Origin: Gammaproteobacteria bacterium | GTDB taxonomy: Bacteria > Pseudomonadota > Gammaproteobacteria > Pseudomonadales > Azotimanducaceae | Length of the DNA: 64,000 nucleotides | Assembly: GCA_026707945.1 (NCBI GenBank) | Contig: JAPOVV010000045.1 | Span: forward strand, 1-64,000 | Reading direction: 5' to 3' | Shown: piece by piece, positions 27,538 to 35,321 of the stretch | Layout: each line of letters opens with the position of its first letter | How positions within the stretch are numbered: the stretch's first letter is position 1 | Program-made: the position numbers and the translations under genes | The notes under the pieces: generated by a model | Databases searched by the model: none | Seen by the model: only the letters and a program-made list of their open reading frames with translations | Told to the model about the DNA's origin: nothing

Positions 27538-28284
27538 TTGAACTGGTTCACCCAAACATTTCACAAGATGGGATCTCCGCCGTTTTTTTACCGTGGTGCG
27601 AAGGTTTGGGTTACTTGGCTCTACGTGATCGGGTTAGGATCGCTTCTGATCGGCACCGTTTGGGGTCTAGGTTTTACACCGGCAGACCGTTTGCAAGGTG
27701 ACAGTTTCCGGATCATTTATCTGCACGTACCAGCTGCTCATCTGTCTCAGTTGATCTATATCGCGATCGCCGTTGCCGGGTTCGTTTTTTTAGTATGGCG
27801 CATGAAAATGGCGGATGTGTTCATCGTGTCGGCCGTTTGGTTAGGTGCTTGGCTTACGGCATTCGCGTTATTTAGCGGTATCGTTTGGGGTATCCCGACA
27901 TGGGGAACGGGCTGGGTGTGGGACGCACGTACTACGTCGGTTCTGGTTCAACTGTTTCTATTTCTAGGTCTGATCGCGCTTAGAACAGCGATTCCGAATT
28001 CACAAAGGGGAGCGTTGGCGGTTGCGGTACTTGCTATCGTCGGTGTGATCAATATACCAATCATCAAGTACTCTGTAGACTGGTTTACGACCCTTCATCA
28101 GCCGGCTTCGATTCAAATCGGAAATCCGATTAGTATTGATCCTTCGATGCTTTGGCCGTTGCTAGTCAACACGATCGGCTTGTATGCGCTTGCGGCGGGT
28201 GTGATTCTCTATTACATGCGGATTAACGTACTTCGGCGAGAGCGAAATAGTGATTGGGTACGTGACATTGTCAATAGTGAATAG
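27538..28284 (+). CDS. ccmC: Haem transporter CcmC
   Basis: A 248-residue membrane protein with six helices and the haem-handling tryptophan-rich motif WGTGWVWDARTTS facing the periplasm. Conserved histidines are in LHVPAAHLSQ and TLHQPASIQ. It loads haem onto CcmE. TTG start two bases after ccmB; ccmD follows after 14 bases. Confidence 0.95.
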   Translation: MNWFTQTFHKMGSPPFFYRGAKVWVTWLYVIGLGSLLIGTVWGLGFTPADRLQGDSFRIIYLHVPAAHLSQLIYIAIAVAGFVFLVWRMKMADVFIVSAVWLGAWLTAFALFSGIVWGIPTWGTGWVWDARTTSVLVQLFLFLGLIALRTAIPNSQRGALAVAVLAIVGVINIPIIKYSVDWFTTLHQPASIQIGNPISIDPSMLWPLLVNTIGLYALAAGVILYYMRINVLRRERNSDWVRDIVNSE

Positions 28285-28298
28285 AAAGGCAGACTAGT

Positions 28299-28460
28299 AT
28301 GGTTGAATGGTTAGATATGGGAGGCTACGCAGCATATGTGTGGCCAGTATTTAGTGTTGCTTTCTTCCTTGTAATTGGTATCGCGCTTACACCTCGAATT
28401 CGACATAAACGGATTTTCGAAGAACTCAAAATGGACAAAGAGGCCGCTTCCGAAGACTAA
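28299..28460 (+). CDS. ccmD: Small haem exporter subunit CcmD
   Basis: A 53-residue single-helix protein starting at the ATG at 28299 (MVEWLDMGGYAAYVWPVFSV) with a membrane segment (VFSVAFFLVIGIALT) and a charged C-terminal tail. This composition and its place directly after ccmC identify CcmD, which links CcmC and CcmE. AGAAAGG lies about ten bases before the start. Its stop is 2 bases from the stop of the convergent PhyH gene; in relatives ccmE follows at once, but here it is about 2 kb away. Confidence 0.88.
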   Translation: MVEWLDMGGYAAYVWPVFSVAFFLVIGIALTPRIRHKRIFEELKMDKEAASED

Positions 28461-28462
28461 GT

Positions 28463-29338
28463 TCAGTCTTTGTTGTTCGGTTGTTCCTTTTTGGATTCTG
28501 CCTGAGCCGCTTGACGATGCTTATAGATGCGTCGTGTCGGTGCAAAGAGATAGTCGATCGGTTCATCTATGTAGTTTGCGTTCGAATCGACGGAGTGTCC
28601 TTCGAGTGCGTCTTCGCACCCCTTCTGAAAATCCAGTTTCCCTCTCACTGGTAGACGCCCGTCACTAACGATCAACGCGATCATGTGGCGTGGTCGGTCG
28701 GACCGATTTGGTACTCCGCGATGCCAAAGTCTCGTGTCGCGGATTAGAACGTCGCCTACTTGAGTTTCAGGTTGAATCGGTCCTTCGGTTGCCAGGCGAG
28801 CTTTCTCAAGTTCCTCTGGTACGCTCGGACCACCCTCAGGTGGCCGTACAAGGTGGGTTCCCGGCCATATTTGAATTGATCCGTTTTCGGTGTTCATTGG
28901 CCCTGCTGGGATATCAACGACAACGCTAGACGTTGGCGCGACTGGTTCCGGGTCTAAAGTTCCGTGACGACCATCCATGTGCAAGCGTTGAGTCGTGCTA
29001 CCCGGGCAATTGGTATTGCCGTTGTAGAAAGTCAGCCTGGGACGGTGGTCGTACAGCATGTTGCAGACACGGTTCACATAAGAATTCATGGCTACTTCCG
29101 GGAACACGAATTCGGCGGAGACTGGGGGTCCTTGTTGCAGATGCCCCCGTTCGCGAGGATTCCCCCCGATTGATTCACAGTACGCGAGCAGTTCTTCCGT
29201 GTCGTGATCCATGCGTTCGCGTAGTACCTCCAAAGGTCCACTGGACACAGCTTCTTCTAGGATCACATAACCCCATTCGCGGATGGCGTTGACCGCAGCC
29301 GCGCTTTCCGTCGCGTGAACGCGAGTACTAGTAGACAA
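28463..29338 (-). CDS. Phytanoyl-CoA dioxygenase (PhyH) family oxygenase
   Basis: A 291-residue PhyH-family Fe(II)/2-oxoglutarate enzyme. The HxD pair is in RLHMDGRHG and the distal histidine in TRLWHRGVPNRS, followed by RPRHMIALIV with the likely 2-oxoglutarate arginine. MNTENGSIQIWPGTHLV is typical of the family. It is not closely similar to the PhyH protein at 4646. It lies on the reverse strand inside the ccm locus, tail to tail with ccmD, so it is an insertion relative to the usual operon. Substrate unknown. Confidence 0.85.
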   Translation of the reverse strand: MSTSTRVHATESAAAVNAIREWGYVILEEAVSSGPLEVLRERMDHDTEELLAYCESIGGNPRERGHLQQGPPVSAEFVFPEVAMNSYVNRVCNMLYDHRPRLTFYNGNTNCPGSTTQRLHMDGRHGTLDPEPVAPTSSVVVDIPAGPMNTENGSIQIWPGTHLVRPPEGGPSVPEELEKARLATEGPIQPETQVGDVLIRDTRLWHRGVPNRSDRPRHMIALIVSDGRLPVRGKLDFQKGCEDALEGHSVDSNANYIDEPIDYLFAPTRRIYKHRQAAQAESKKEQPNNKD

Positions 29339-29446
29339 AACTCAATGTCAATTTGATGATCTCGAATAGTCTACCATCGTGTCCAAACTCATTTTTAGTC
29401 TTAAATAAAGGTAGAAGGATGGACCAATTCAACGGGTCAGATAATC

Positions 29447-29842
29447 CTATCCTAAGAATGGATTGACGATCGTGAGTCCGTTGATTCGGCGCCCAGCCTG
29501 TAAATCCTCGGTTATTAACTGTGCGCAGCCAGCCTGAAGTGCAGAGGCAATAATCAGAGCATCATAGAAATTGAATCTCTGTTCTTGAGCAAGCTGGACT
29601 CCTTTGGAATGCGTTTCTAGGTCGATTGGTAATACTGTGTCTACTGCGCTCTTCACATCTTGAATCGCTTCAGCAATTTCGTTCCAATTCAAGCGAAACT
29701 TTCGATACATTACGCTCGTAAACTCATTCAACACTTGGACGCTTATCACGCCACCTTCCAACACAACCTCTCTTGCACGTTCGCTCTTTGCGTCATTACC
29801 TTGGGCGTAGACCAGCATGTTCGTATCCAGAAAGGAAGTCAC
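29447..29842 (-). CDS. vapC: PIN-domain toxin (VapC family)
   Basis: A 131-residue PIN domain, a Mg2+-dependent ribonuclease. Acidic residues are placed as in VapC toxins: Asp in SFLDTNMLVYAQ, Glu in VLNEFTSVMYR, Asp in NFYDALIIASAL and acidic residues in LITEDLQAG. Its start overlaps the antitoxin stop by 4 bases, the usual antitoxin-first arrangement. Target RNA is not predictable. Confidence 0.9.
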   Translation of the reverse strand: MTSFLDTNMLVYAQGNDAKSERAREVVLEGGVISVQVLNEFTSVMYRKFRLNWNEIAEAIQDVKSAVDTVLPIDLETHSKGVQLAQEQRFNFYDALIIASALQAGCAQLITEDLQAGRRINGLTIVNPFLG

Positions 29843-30069
29843 CGCGCGTTCGCCTCATCGCGGTCAAATGAATAGTCGCGTGGTATCGAGAGTGCCCGTT
29901 CGCGCATTCGATCGACCGCCTTTTTCTTGGTCTCGTCTCTTGCTACAACGATGCGGTCTGACCGAGCCGAGAGGACATCGAGCCGATCACCTGGTTTCAA
30001 ACCAAGCTCGTCGACTAACGACTTAGGTAACCGCACAGCAAGGCTGTTACCCCATTTTGCTACGCGCAT
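29839..30069 (-). CDS. vapB: AbrB/MazE-type antitoxin (VapB family)
   Basis: A 76-residue protein with an N-terminal swapped-hairpin AbrB domain (RVAKWGNSLAVRLPKSLVDE, LKPGDRLDVLS) and a C-terminal basic/acidic tail that would mask the toxin. It is expected to bind its own promoter and repress the pair. GAG about 8 bases before the ATG serves as ribosome-binding site. The upstream DNA (30070-30130) is AT-rich. Confidence 0.88.
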   Translation of the reverse strand: MRVAKWGNSLAVRLPKSLVDELGLKPGDRLDVLSARSDRIVVARDETKKKAVDRMRERALSIPRDYSFDRDEANAR

Positions 30070-30419
30070 AATCTACTCAATGATATACGTTTCCTTAGGA
30101 TATTATTTTAGTGTAAATTTCGTCTGTATTCATTCGAAGATTAGCTTCAACGGCAGGTCGAACCGCTATCATGCGCACATGCATAGTTCATGGTTTCGTA
30201 ACCTCACCCCCAGTGCGTAAACGATCGCTCTATCTGGTCGAATGGTGCCATAGACAAGCGTTCACAAGCGTGTTTCAGCACGGGGTGGTCGAATATTTGT
30301 CGAAACGTGTGGTGGCGTTTACAGTTACGATTTTGACATCATTTCTCTTCGCCTCTCAATGACGTACAAGCGCATTACTCTTAAACCGACGACGCTACTG
30401 TCTTCCTTCATTAGTTCGA
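30070..30419. other. Intergenic region between vapB and ccmE, with possible ccmE promoter
   Basis: About 350 bp without a supported gene. It must carry the vapB promoter (leftward) and, because ccmE is cut off from ccmABCD, a promoter for ccmE to ccmI. A perfect -35 hexamer TTGACA lies at 30333-30338, but the sequence 16-18 bases on is a poor -10. A 49-63-codon frame ending at 30362 lacks a ribosome-binding site and is not called. Confidence 0.35.
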
Positions 30420-30857
30420 GTGAAGCAACGAGTGAATCGCGTTAGGAAACGGCGCTTAGGCGTCGCGCTTTTTGTGTTCTTGGGCTCGAGTACGACACTT
30501 GCATTGGCGTTCTACGCCATGCAGCAGAATCTTGAGTTTTTCTATCTTCCGGATCGCGTAGTAAGTGGAGAAGCGCCAATCGGTAAGACCATCCGTGCTG
30601 GCGGGATGGTGGTAGCCGGGAGCATTCGTCGTAGCAACGAGGATTTGTCGGTTCGCTTCGAACTGAGTGATATGGCAGGCTCGAGTTTTTCTGTTGTGTA
30701 CGAAGGACTATTACCAAACCTTTTTGTAGAAGGGCAGGGCGCAATCGTGTCCGGAACGCTCGACGAAAGCGGCTTGTTTTATGCGGATCAGGTGCTCGCA
30801 AAACACGACGAAAACTATATGCCACCTGAACTCGCCGATCTACACCCGGCAGAATGA
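30420..30857 (+). CDS. ccmE: Haem chaperone CcmE
   Basis: A 145-residue periplasmic haem chaperone anchored by one N-terminal helix (RLGVALFVFLGSSTTLALAF). The covalent haem ligand is His129 in LAKHDENYMPPEL, the invariant family motif. The beta-barrel core includes IRAGGMVVAGSI. GTG start. Its stop overlaps the ccmF start (ATGA). First gene of the second half of the split ccm locus. Confidence 0.95.
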   Translation: MKQRVNRVRKRRLGVALFVFLGSSTTLALAFYAMQQNLEFFYLPDRVVSGEAPIGKTIRAGGMVVAGSIRRSNEDLSVRFELSDMAGSSFSVVYEGLLPNLFVEGQGAIVSGTLDESGLFYADQVLAKHDENYMPPELADLHPAE

Positions 30858-32788
30858 TTCCTGAATTAGCGCACTTCTTGTGCGTAATGGGATTTACGTG
30901 TGGAGCGGCGCTCGCGATCACCGGGTTTTTCGGTGCGAAACAGAGCCAGCCCGCGTGGGTGAGGGCGGCGAAACAGATCGCGATTGCGCAATTCCTCTGT
31001 CTGCTTTGTTCATTCGTATTACTAGATATCGCGTTTCTACGCGACGATTTCACAGTTCAATACGTCGCAGATAACTCGAACACATTGTTACCTTGGTACT
31101 ACAAGGCGAGTGCGATGTGGGGCGACCATGAAGGTTCATTCTTGCTCTGGACCTTGGTTATGGCTGGCTGGACGGGTGCTGTAGCACTTCGCAGTGAATC
31201 ACTGAGTTACGAGATGCGTGGCTACGTGCTATCCGTTTTGGGTCTACTGAATGTCGCGTTCCTTCTGTTCTTGCTCAGTGCTAGTAACCCATTTCTACGA
31301 GCGTTTCCGCTTGAGGCAACGGTAGGCTCTGACTTGAATGCGATTTTGCAGGATTTCGGCCATTTAGTACATCCGCCATTCCTGTACTTTGGATACGTTG
31401 GATTCTCGGTGGCGTTCGCTTATGCGGTTGCTGCGTTGCTGACCGGACGCATTGATGCGGCTTGGGCGAGATGGTCGCGACCGTGGACGAATACGGCGTG
31501 GGCTTTATTAACAGTAGGCATCGCGCTTGGGTCGTGGTGGGCGTACTACGAGCTCGGATGGGGTGGATGGTGGTTCTGGGATCCGGTAGAAAACGCTTCT
31601 TTCATGCCTTGGCTGGCAGGAACTGCGCTAATTCACTCCCTCGCGGTGACAGAGAAACGTGGCGCTTTCAAGTCTTGGACGGTGTTGCTCGCGTTGCTGA
31701 CGTTTACCCTCTGTTTAGTTGGAGCATTTCTAGTACGGTCAGGTGTCCTTACAAGCGTACATGCGTTCGCGATTGATCCCGAACGCGGTATGTACTTGGC
31801 AACCATCGTAGCACTTGTAGCTTGTCTTTCGTTGTCGCTTTACGCCTTTCGAGTCGGTCGCTTACGATCGCGTATTGCCTACCGCGGAATTTCTCGAGAA
31901 CTGTTACTTCTCGCGAACAATGTGCTACTTACGCTCGCGTTAGCAGTTATTTTTCTTTATACGCTCTATCCGTTGTTCTACGAATGGTTCACCGACGGTG
32001 GACGAGTTTCCCTTGGTCCCCCGTACTTTAACCGAGCGTTCGTCCCCTTGATGATGATCCTTGCGGGATGTCTGGCGCTCGTCCCGGTTTCGCGTTGGAA
32101 AAGAACCCCGTTGCAACTTTTCAGACCGTCACTCTATATGTTGGGTGGTGCCTTGCTTGTAGGTCTCGTCGTCCCGTTGATGTATTCGGGCGCGTTACAT
32201 ATCGGCGTGACCATCTGTGTTGCTGCGGCGCTTTGGATCCTGAGTACTCACCTCGCCGACTTGTATCGCAGTCGAAGCAGCTTGACATTGAGTTTTCTAG
32301 GGATGTCGATCGCGCATATGGGGTTCGCGATAACAGTTATCGGCGTGACTATCACCTCGGGCTTTTCCGTAAGTCAAGACCTGAGGCTTACAGTTGGCGA
32401 CGAAGTCCGCGTAGGAGACCGAACGTACGTATTTGAGGACCTTCGCATTGTCAATGGACCAAACTATGTGGCGCACCAAGCCCAGTTTGCTGTTGGCGAC
32501 ATTAGACTGTTGCCGGAGCGACGCCAGTACACGACGCGAAACACAGTTACCACTGAAGCGGGAATTCGACCTGGGTTCACTAACGACTTGTTGGTCTCGT
32601 TAGGCGAACCTGTTGGTGAAGGCGCATGGGCTGTCCGAATTCAAGAAAAACCTCTGATTCGATGGGTGTGGCTCGGCGCGTTCCTTGCTGCCATTGCCGG
32701 ATTACTCGCAGTATTGGACGTTAGATATCGTCGGCTGCGACTTCGCGAGACTAGATCAGCGCGGGAATCTGAGGTTGGCGTCAGATAA
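30854..32788 (+). CDS. ccmF: Haem lyase subunit CcmF
   Basis: A 644-residue multi-helix membrane protein, the usual length, that attaches haem to apocytochromes with CcmH and CcmI. The haem-handling WWD motif is GGWWFWDPVENASFMPWL. Conserved histidines are in WGDHEGSFLLW, GHLVHPPFLYFG and TSVHAFAIDPERG. ATG overlaps ccmE. Its 3' end is followed closely by dsbE. Confidence 0.96.
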   Translation: MIPELAHFLCVMGFTCGAALAITGFFGAKQSQPAWVRAAKQIAIAQFLCLLCSFVLLDIAFLRDDFTVQYVADNSNTLLPWYYKASAMWGDHEGSFLLWTLVMAGWTGAVALRSESLSYEMRGYVLSVLGLLNVAFLLFLLSASNPFLRAFPLEATVGSDLNAILQDFGHLVHPPFLYFGYVGFSVAFAYAVAALLTGRIDAAWARWSRPWTNTAWALLTVGIALGSWWAYYELGWGGWWFWDPVENASFMPWLAGTALIHSLAVTEKRGAFKSWTVLLALLTFTLCLVGAFLVRSGVLTSVHAFAIDPERGMYLATIVALVACLSLSLYAFRVGRLRSRIAYRGISRELLLLANNVLLTLALAVIFLYTLYPLFYEWFTDGGRVSLGPPYFNRAFVPLMMILAGCLALVPVSRWKRTPLQLFRPSLYMLGGALLVGLVVPLMYSGALHIGVTICVAAALWILSTHLADLYRSRSSLTLSFLGMSIAHMGFAITVIGVTITSGFSVSQDLRLTVGDEVRVGDRTYVFEDLRIVNGPNYVAHQAQFAVGDIRLLPERRQYTTRNTVTTEAGIRPGFTNDLLVSLGEPVGEGAWAVRIQEKPLIRWVWLGAFLAAIAGLLAVLDVRYRRLRLRETRSARESEVGVR

Positions 32789-32810
32789 ACGTAACTTTGC
32801 ACCACTTCGC

Positions 32811-33344
32811 ATGGCGCTTTGGCTGCCGTTAGTAGCGTTCGTAGGTCTCTGCATCGTTTTTTTTGCCAGTTTGGAGTTTTCTCCAAGGGGGGAGCTGCCG
32901 TCGCCATTGATCGACCGACCGGTCCCCACGTTCTCATTGCCTGACTTGCAAACTGCGACCGTGCGTACACCCGAAGATCTACCTGAGGAAGCATTTCTTT
33001 TGAATGTATGGGCGACCTGGTGCTTCCCATGTCGCGACGAGCACCCAGTCCTCATGGCTATTGCCGAAGAAGGGATCGTAATCGTCGGACTGAACTACAA
33101 GGACGAAGATTCGAAAGCAATCGATTGGTTGAACAGTATTGGAGACCCCTATCAGTTGAACTTAGTTGATCGTGAAGGTGATTTTGGTGTAAATCTAGGC
33201 GTCTATGGCGTCCCCGCGACCTATTTGATTGACGCTGAACGCACGATTCGGTACAAGCACATCGGACCTATTAGTAGCGTCCAATGGCGTCAAAAACTCA
33301 AGCCGATTTTCCGATCGCTGCAAGGTCTCGACGATCATGCTTAA
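32811..33344 (+). CDS. dsbE: Thiol:disulfide interchange protein DsbE/CcmG
   Basis: A 177-residue thioredoxin-fold protein anchored by an N-terminal helix (ALWLPLVAFVGLCIVFFASL). It keeps apocytochrome cysteines reduced for haem attachment. The active site is WCFPC (Cys71, Cys74) and GVYGVPATYLID holds the cis-proline. The ATG at 32811 is chosen; a TTG at 32775 in frame, with GAGG just before it, would overlap the end of ccmF. Its 3' end overlaps ccmH. Confidence 0.92.
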   Translation: MALWLPLVAFVGLCIVFFASLEFSPRGELPSPLIDRPVPTFSLPDLQTATVRTPEDLPEEAFLLNVWATWCFPCRDEHPVLMAIAEEGIVIVGLNYKDEDSKAIDWLNSIGDPYQLNLVDREGDFGVNLGVYGVPATYLIDAERTIRYKHIGPISSVQWRQKLKPIFRSLQGLDDHA

Positions 33345-33816
33345 CGGTGTGATTCGACCTCGCCGCGGTTCTCAAATATTGACGAGCATGATGGTTCTCT
33401 TGATATGCACGACATCGTCCGGGGAATCTAAAAGTGAAGTCGATCTTCCTCCAGAGTTAATGGCTAGATACGAGGTTTTAATCGCGGAGCTCCGTTGTCC
33501 CAAATGCCTGAATATCAACATCGCCGATTCCAACGCTCCCATCGCCACGGATCTGAGGATGATCGTAAAAAATCAACTGCAAGACGGTAAGACGAACTCC
33601 GAGATTAAGGGGTTTCTACGAGAACGATACGGTGATTTCATCGACTACAACCCCCCGTTAAGCCCGGCTACGTTGGTGCTTTGGGCAGTCCCCATTGTGT
33701 TACTAATCTGTGCCGCGCTTACTTTTACTTATGTCGGTTCCAGGCGAGACAAGGTGGAACTTTCTGACGAGGAAAAAGCTCGCCTTCAAAGATTGAAGGC
33801 TCAGCATCCATCTTGA
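33337..33816 (+). CDS. ccmH: Cytochrome c maturation thiol oxidoreductase CcmH
   Basis: A 159-residue CcmH. A signal segment is followed by a short helical domain with the redox motif LRCPKC (Cys54, Cys57) in ELRCPKCLNINIADSNAPIA, then FLRERYGDFIDYNPP and one C-terminal membrane helix (LVLWAVPIVLLICAALTFTY). The ATG overlaps the dsbE stop by 8 bases. The apocytochrome-binding CcmI part, fused in E. coli CcmH, is a separate gene next door. Confidence 0.94.
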   Translation: MLNGVIRPRRGSQILTSMMVLLICTTSSGESKSEVDLPPELMARYEVLIAELRCPKCLNINIADSNAPIATDLRMIVKNQLQDGKTNSEIKGFLRERYGDFIDYNPPLSPATLVLWAVPIVLLICAALTFTYVGSRRDKVELSDEEKARLQRLKAQHPS

Positions 33817-35318
33817 CTGATATTCTGCTACTGTTGGCGGCAATCGGTTTGGCTGTCGCAACGGTGTTAGCCATTCTTCTGCTTCGCATATTGCGCAGTC
33901 AATCTGCAGAACACGTGGACCGGAACGCGGTCAATATGGCGATCGCGGACGACAATCGTGAGATGCTCGCCTCATCACTGGAGACAGACGAGGCAGAAGA
34001 AGGCGATGTTGAAGTTGATATCGCACTTCTTGATGACGTCACTCACGAAAGTCCTCAGCAAGTTCATATGACGAACCGTTGGGCGTTCGTCGCTACGAGC
34101 ATTCTGATTCCTGTCATCGCAATTAGTCTCTATTGGTACGTCTGGGGTCAACCTGGTACTGTGCTATTGGAGGAGGCGGCCACCTATCTAGAAAGCGAAG
34201 TGAACGAGGCGAATTCAAGAAAGGTTGCAGAGCGTATTCAGGACTACATTTCGATCCATCCCCAGGACCATAAGGCTTGGGTTAGCCTCATGTCGTTTCA
34301 ATGGCTCTTAGGAGACCTTGACGGTTTTAGAAAAACGCACAAAGCAGCGGAATTGGAAGGTCACATTTCGCCGTTCGGTGATTCGCTATACCTACTTCAA
34401 GCGTTTCGCCAACGTCAACTTGATTTAACGCCATACGACGAAGTGGTTAGAGACCGATTGCGAGAAGTTGATCAAGGGTCGCAAGTCGTGGCGATGTTAG
34501 ACGCCATCGAACACACCGGTCGCGGTGACTTTCTCGCGGCAAACCGAGCTTGGGAGGATGTCCTGAGTCAACGCGATGTTTTTGAACTTCACCCAATGGC
34601 AGCCGTCGGACAACGCGCGACGCGAATGCGACTAGAAGAACCTGCACACCCGCAGATTGTCGTAAGCGTTTCGCTTGAAGAAATTTTCCCGGATAAACGC
34701 TGGCTGTTCGTGTACGCGAGAACTGATCGAAATCAACCTCCGCTCGCTGTGGTGAAACGTCCGCTTAGCGGCCAGCGTCGGTTTGACCTTACCTTAGATG
34801 ACTCCGTCGCGATGATGCCAAACTCTCTACTTTCCAATGCGCAAGAGGTGTTTGTTACGGCGCGACTATCCTCTTCAGAAGATGTGCTTGCGCAATCTGA
34901 TGATCTGCATGTAACACGCGGTCCAGTAAATTCGATTAGCCGTCCGAGGGTGGCCTTGCCTTTTGGTACCGCCAAACCGATCGTAACCGTCAAGATCAAC
35001 GCGGAAGTCACTATGTCACCGCTTGAATCTGTCTTTATAATCGTGAAAAAGCGAGTTGTTAGTGGTCCACCCATTGCGGTGCGTCGCATCTTCGCACCGA
35101 TACCTCGTCAGGCAATCGAAATCACCTTGGCAGACGTCATGATGCCGACCGATACCGCTCCTGCGATGGATGATCTAGCCGTTTCGGCTCGCCTCGCCAG
35201 ATCTAGCTCAGCGATCGCTAGACCTGGTGACCTCGAAAGTGCGACTGTGCCTTTTGAACTCGGCGCAACGGTTAGCCTAACACTCGATCAAGCTGTTGGC
35301 GATGTTTTAAACAACTGA
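33813..35318 (+). CDS. ccmI: Cytochrome c maturation protein CcmI
   Basis: A 501-residue protein with two N-terminal membrane helices (ILLLLAAIGLAVATVLAILL; WAFVATSILIPVIAISLYWY), a TPR-like helical middle (residues about 130-270) that would hold the apocytochrome C-terminus, and a beta-rich C-terminal domain with repeated IVVSVSLEEIFPDKRWLFVY and PIVTVKINAEVTM segments. TTG start overlapping the ccmH stop. smc follows 3 bases after its stop, so transcription may run on into it. Confidence 0.85.
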   Translation: MTDILLLLAAIGLAVATVLAILLLRILRSQSAEHVDRNAVNMAIADDNREMLASSLETDEAEEGDVEVDIALLDDVTHESPQQVHMTNRWAFVATSILIPVIAISLYWYVWGQPGTVLLEEAATYLESEVNEANSRKVAERIQDYISIHPQDHKAWVSLMSFQWLLGDLDGFRKTHKAAELEGHISPFGDSLYLLQAFRQRQLDLTPYDEVVRDRLREVDQGSQVVAMLDAIEHTGRGDFLAANRAWEDVLSQRDVFELHPMAAVGQRATRMRLEEPAHPQIVVSVSLEEIFPDKRWLFVYARTDRNQPPLAVVKRPLSGQRRFDLTLDDSVAMMPNSLLSNAQEVFVTARLSSSEDVLAQSDDLHVTRGPVNSISRPRVALPFGTAKPIVTVKINAEVTMSPLESVFIIVKKRVVSGPPIAVRRIFAPIPRQAIEITLADVMMPTDTAPAMDDLAVSARLARSSSAIARPGDLESATVPFELGATVSLTLDQAVGDVLNN

Positions 35319-35321
35319 CCA

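Noticed and set aside
25990-30260. Similar 20-mers near 25990 and 30240 (GAATGGT..CATAGACAAG, 2 mismatches)
   Set aside because: A few matches this good are expected by chance in 64 kb, and the flanks do not match.
30171-30362. Small frame with a hydrophobic C-terminus between vapB and ccmE
   Set aside because: No ribosome-binding site, no similarity, and it lies where promoters are expected.
30442-31053. 203-codon reverse-strand frame across ccmE and ccmF
   Set aside because: Overlaps two certain genes, with composition typical of a shadow frame.
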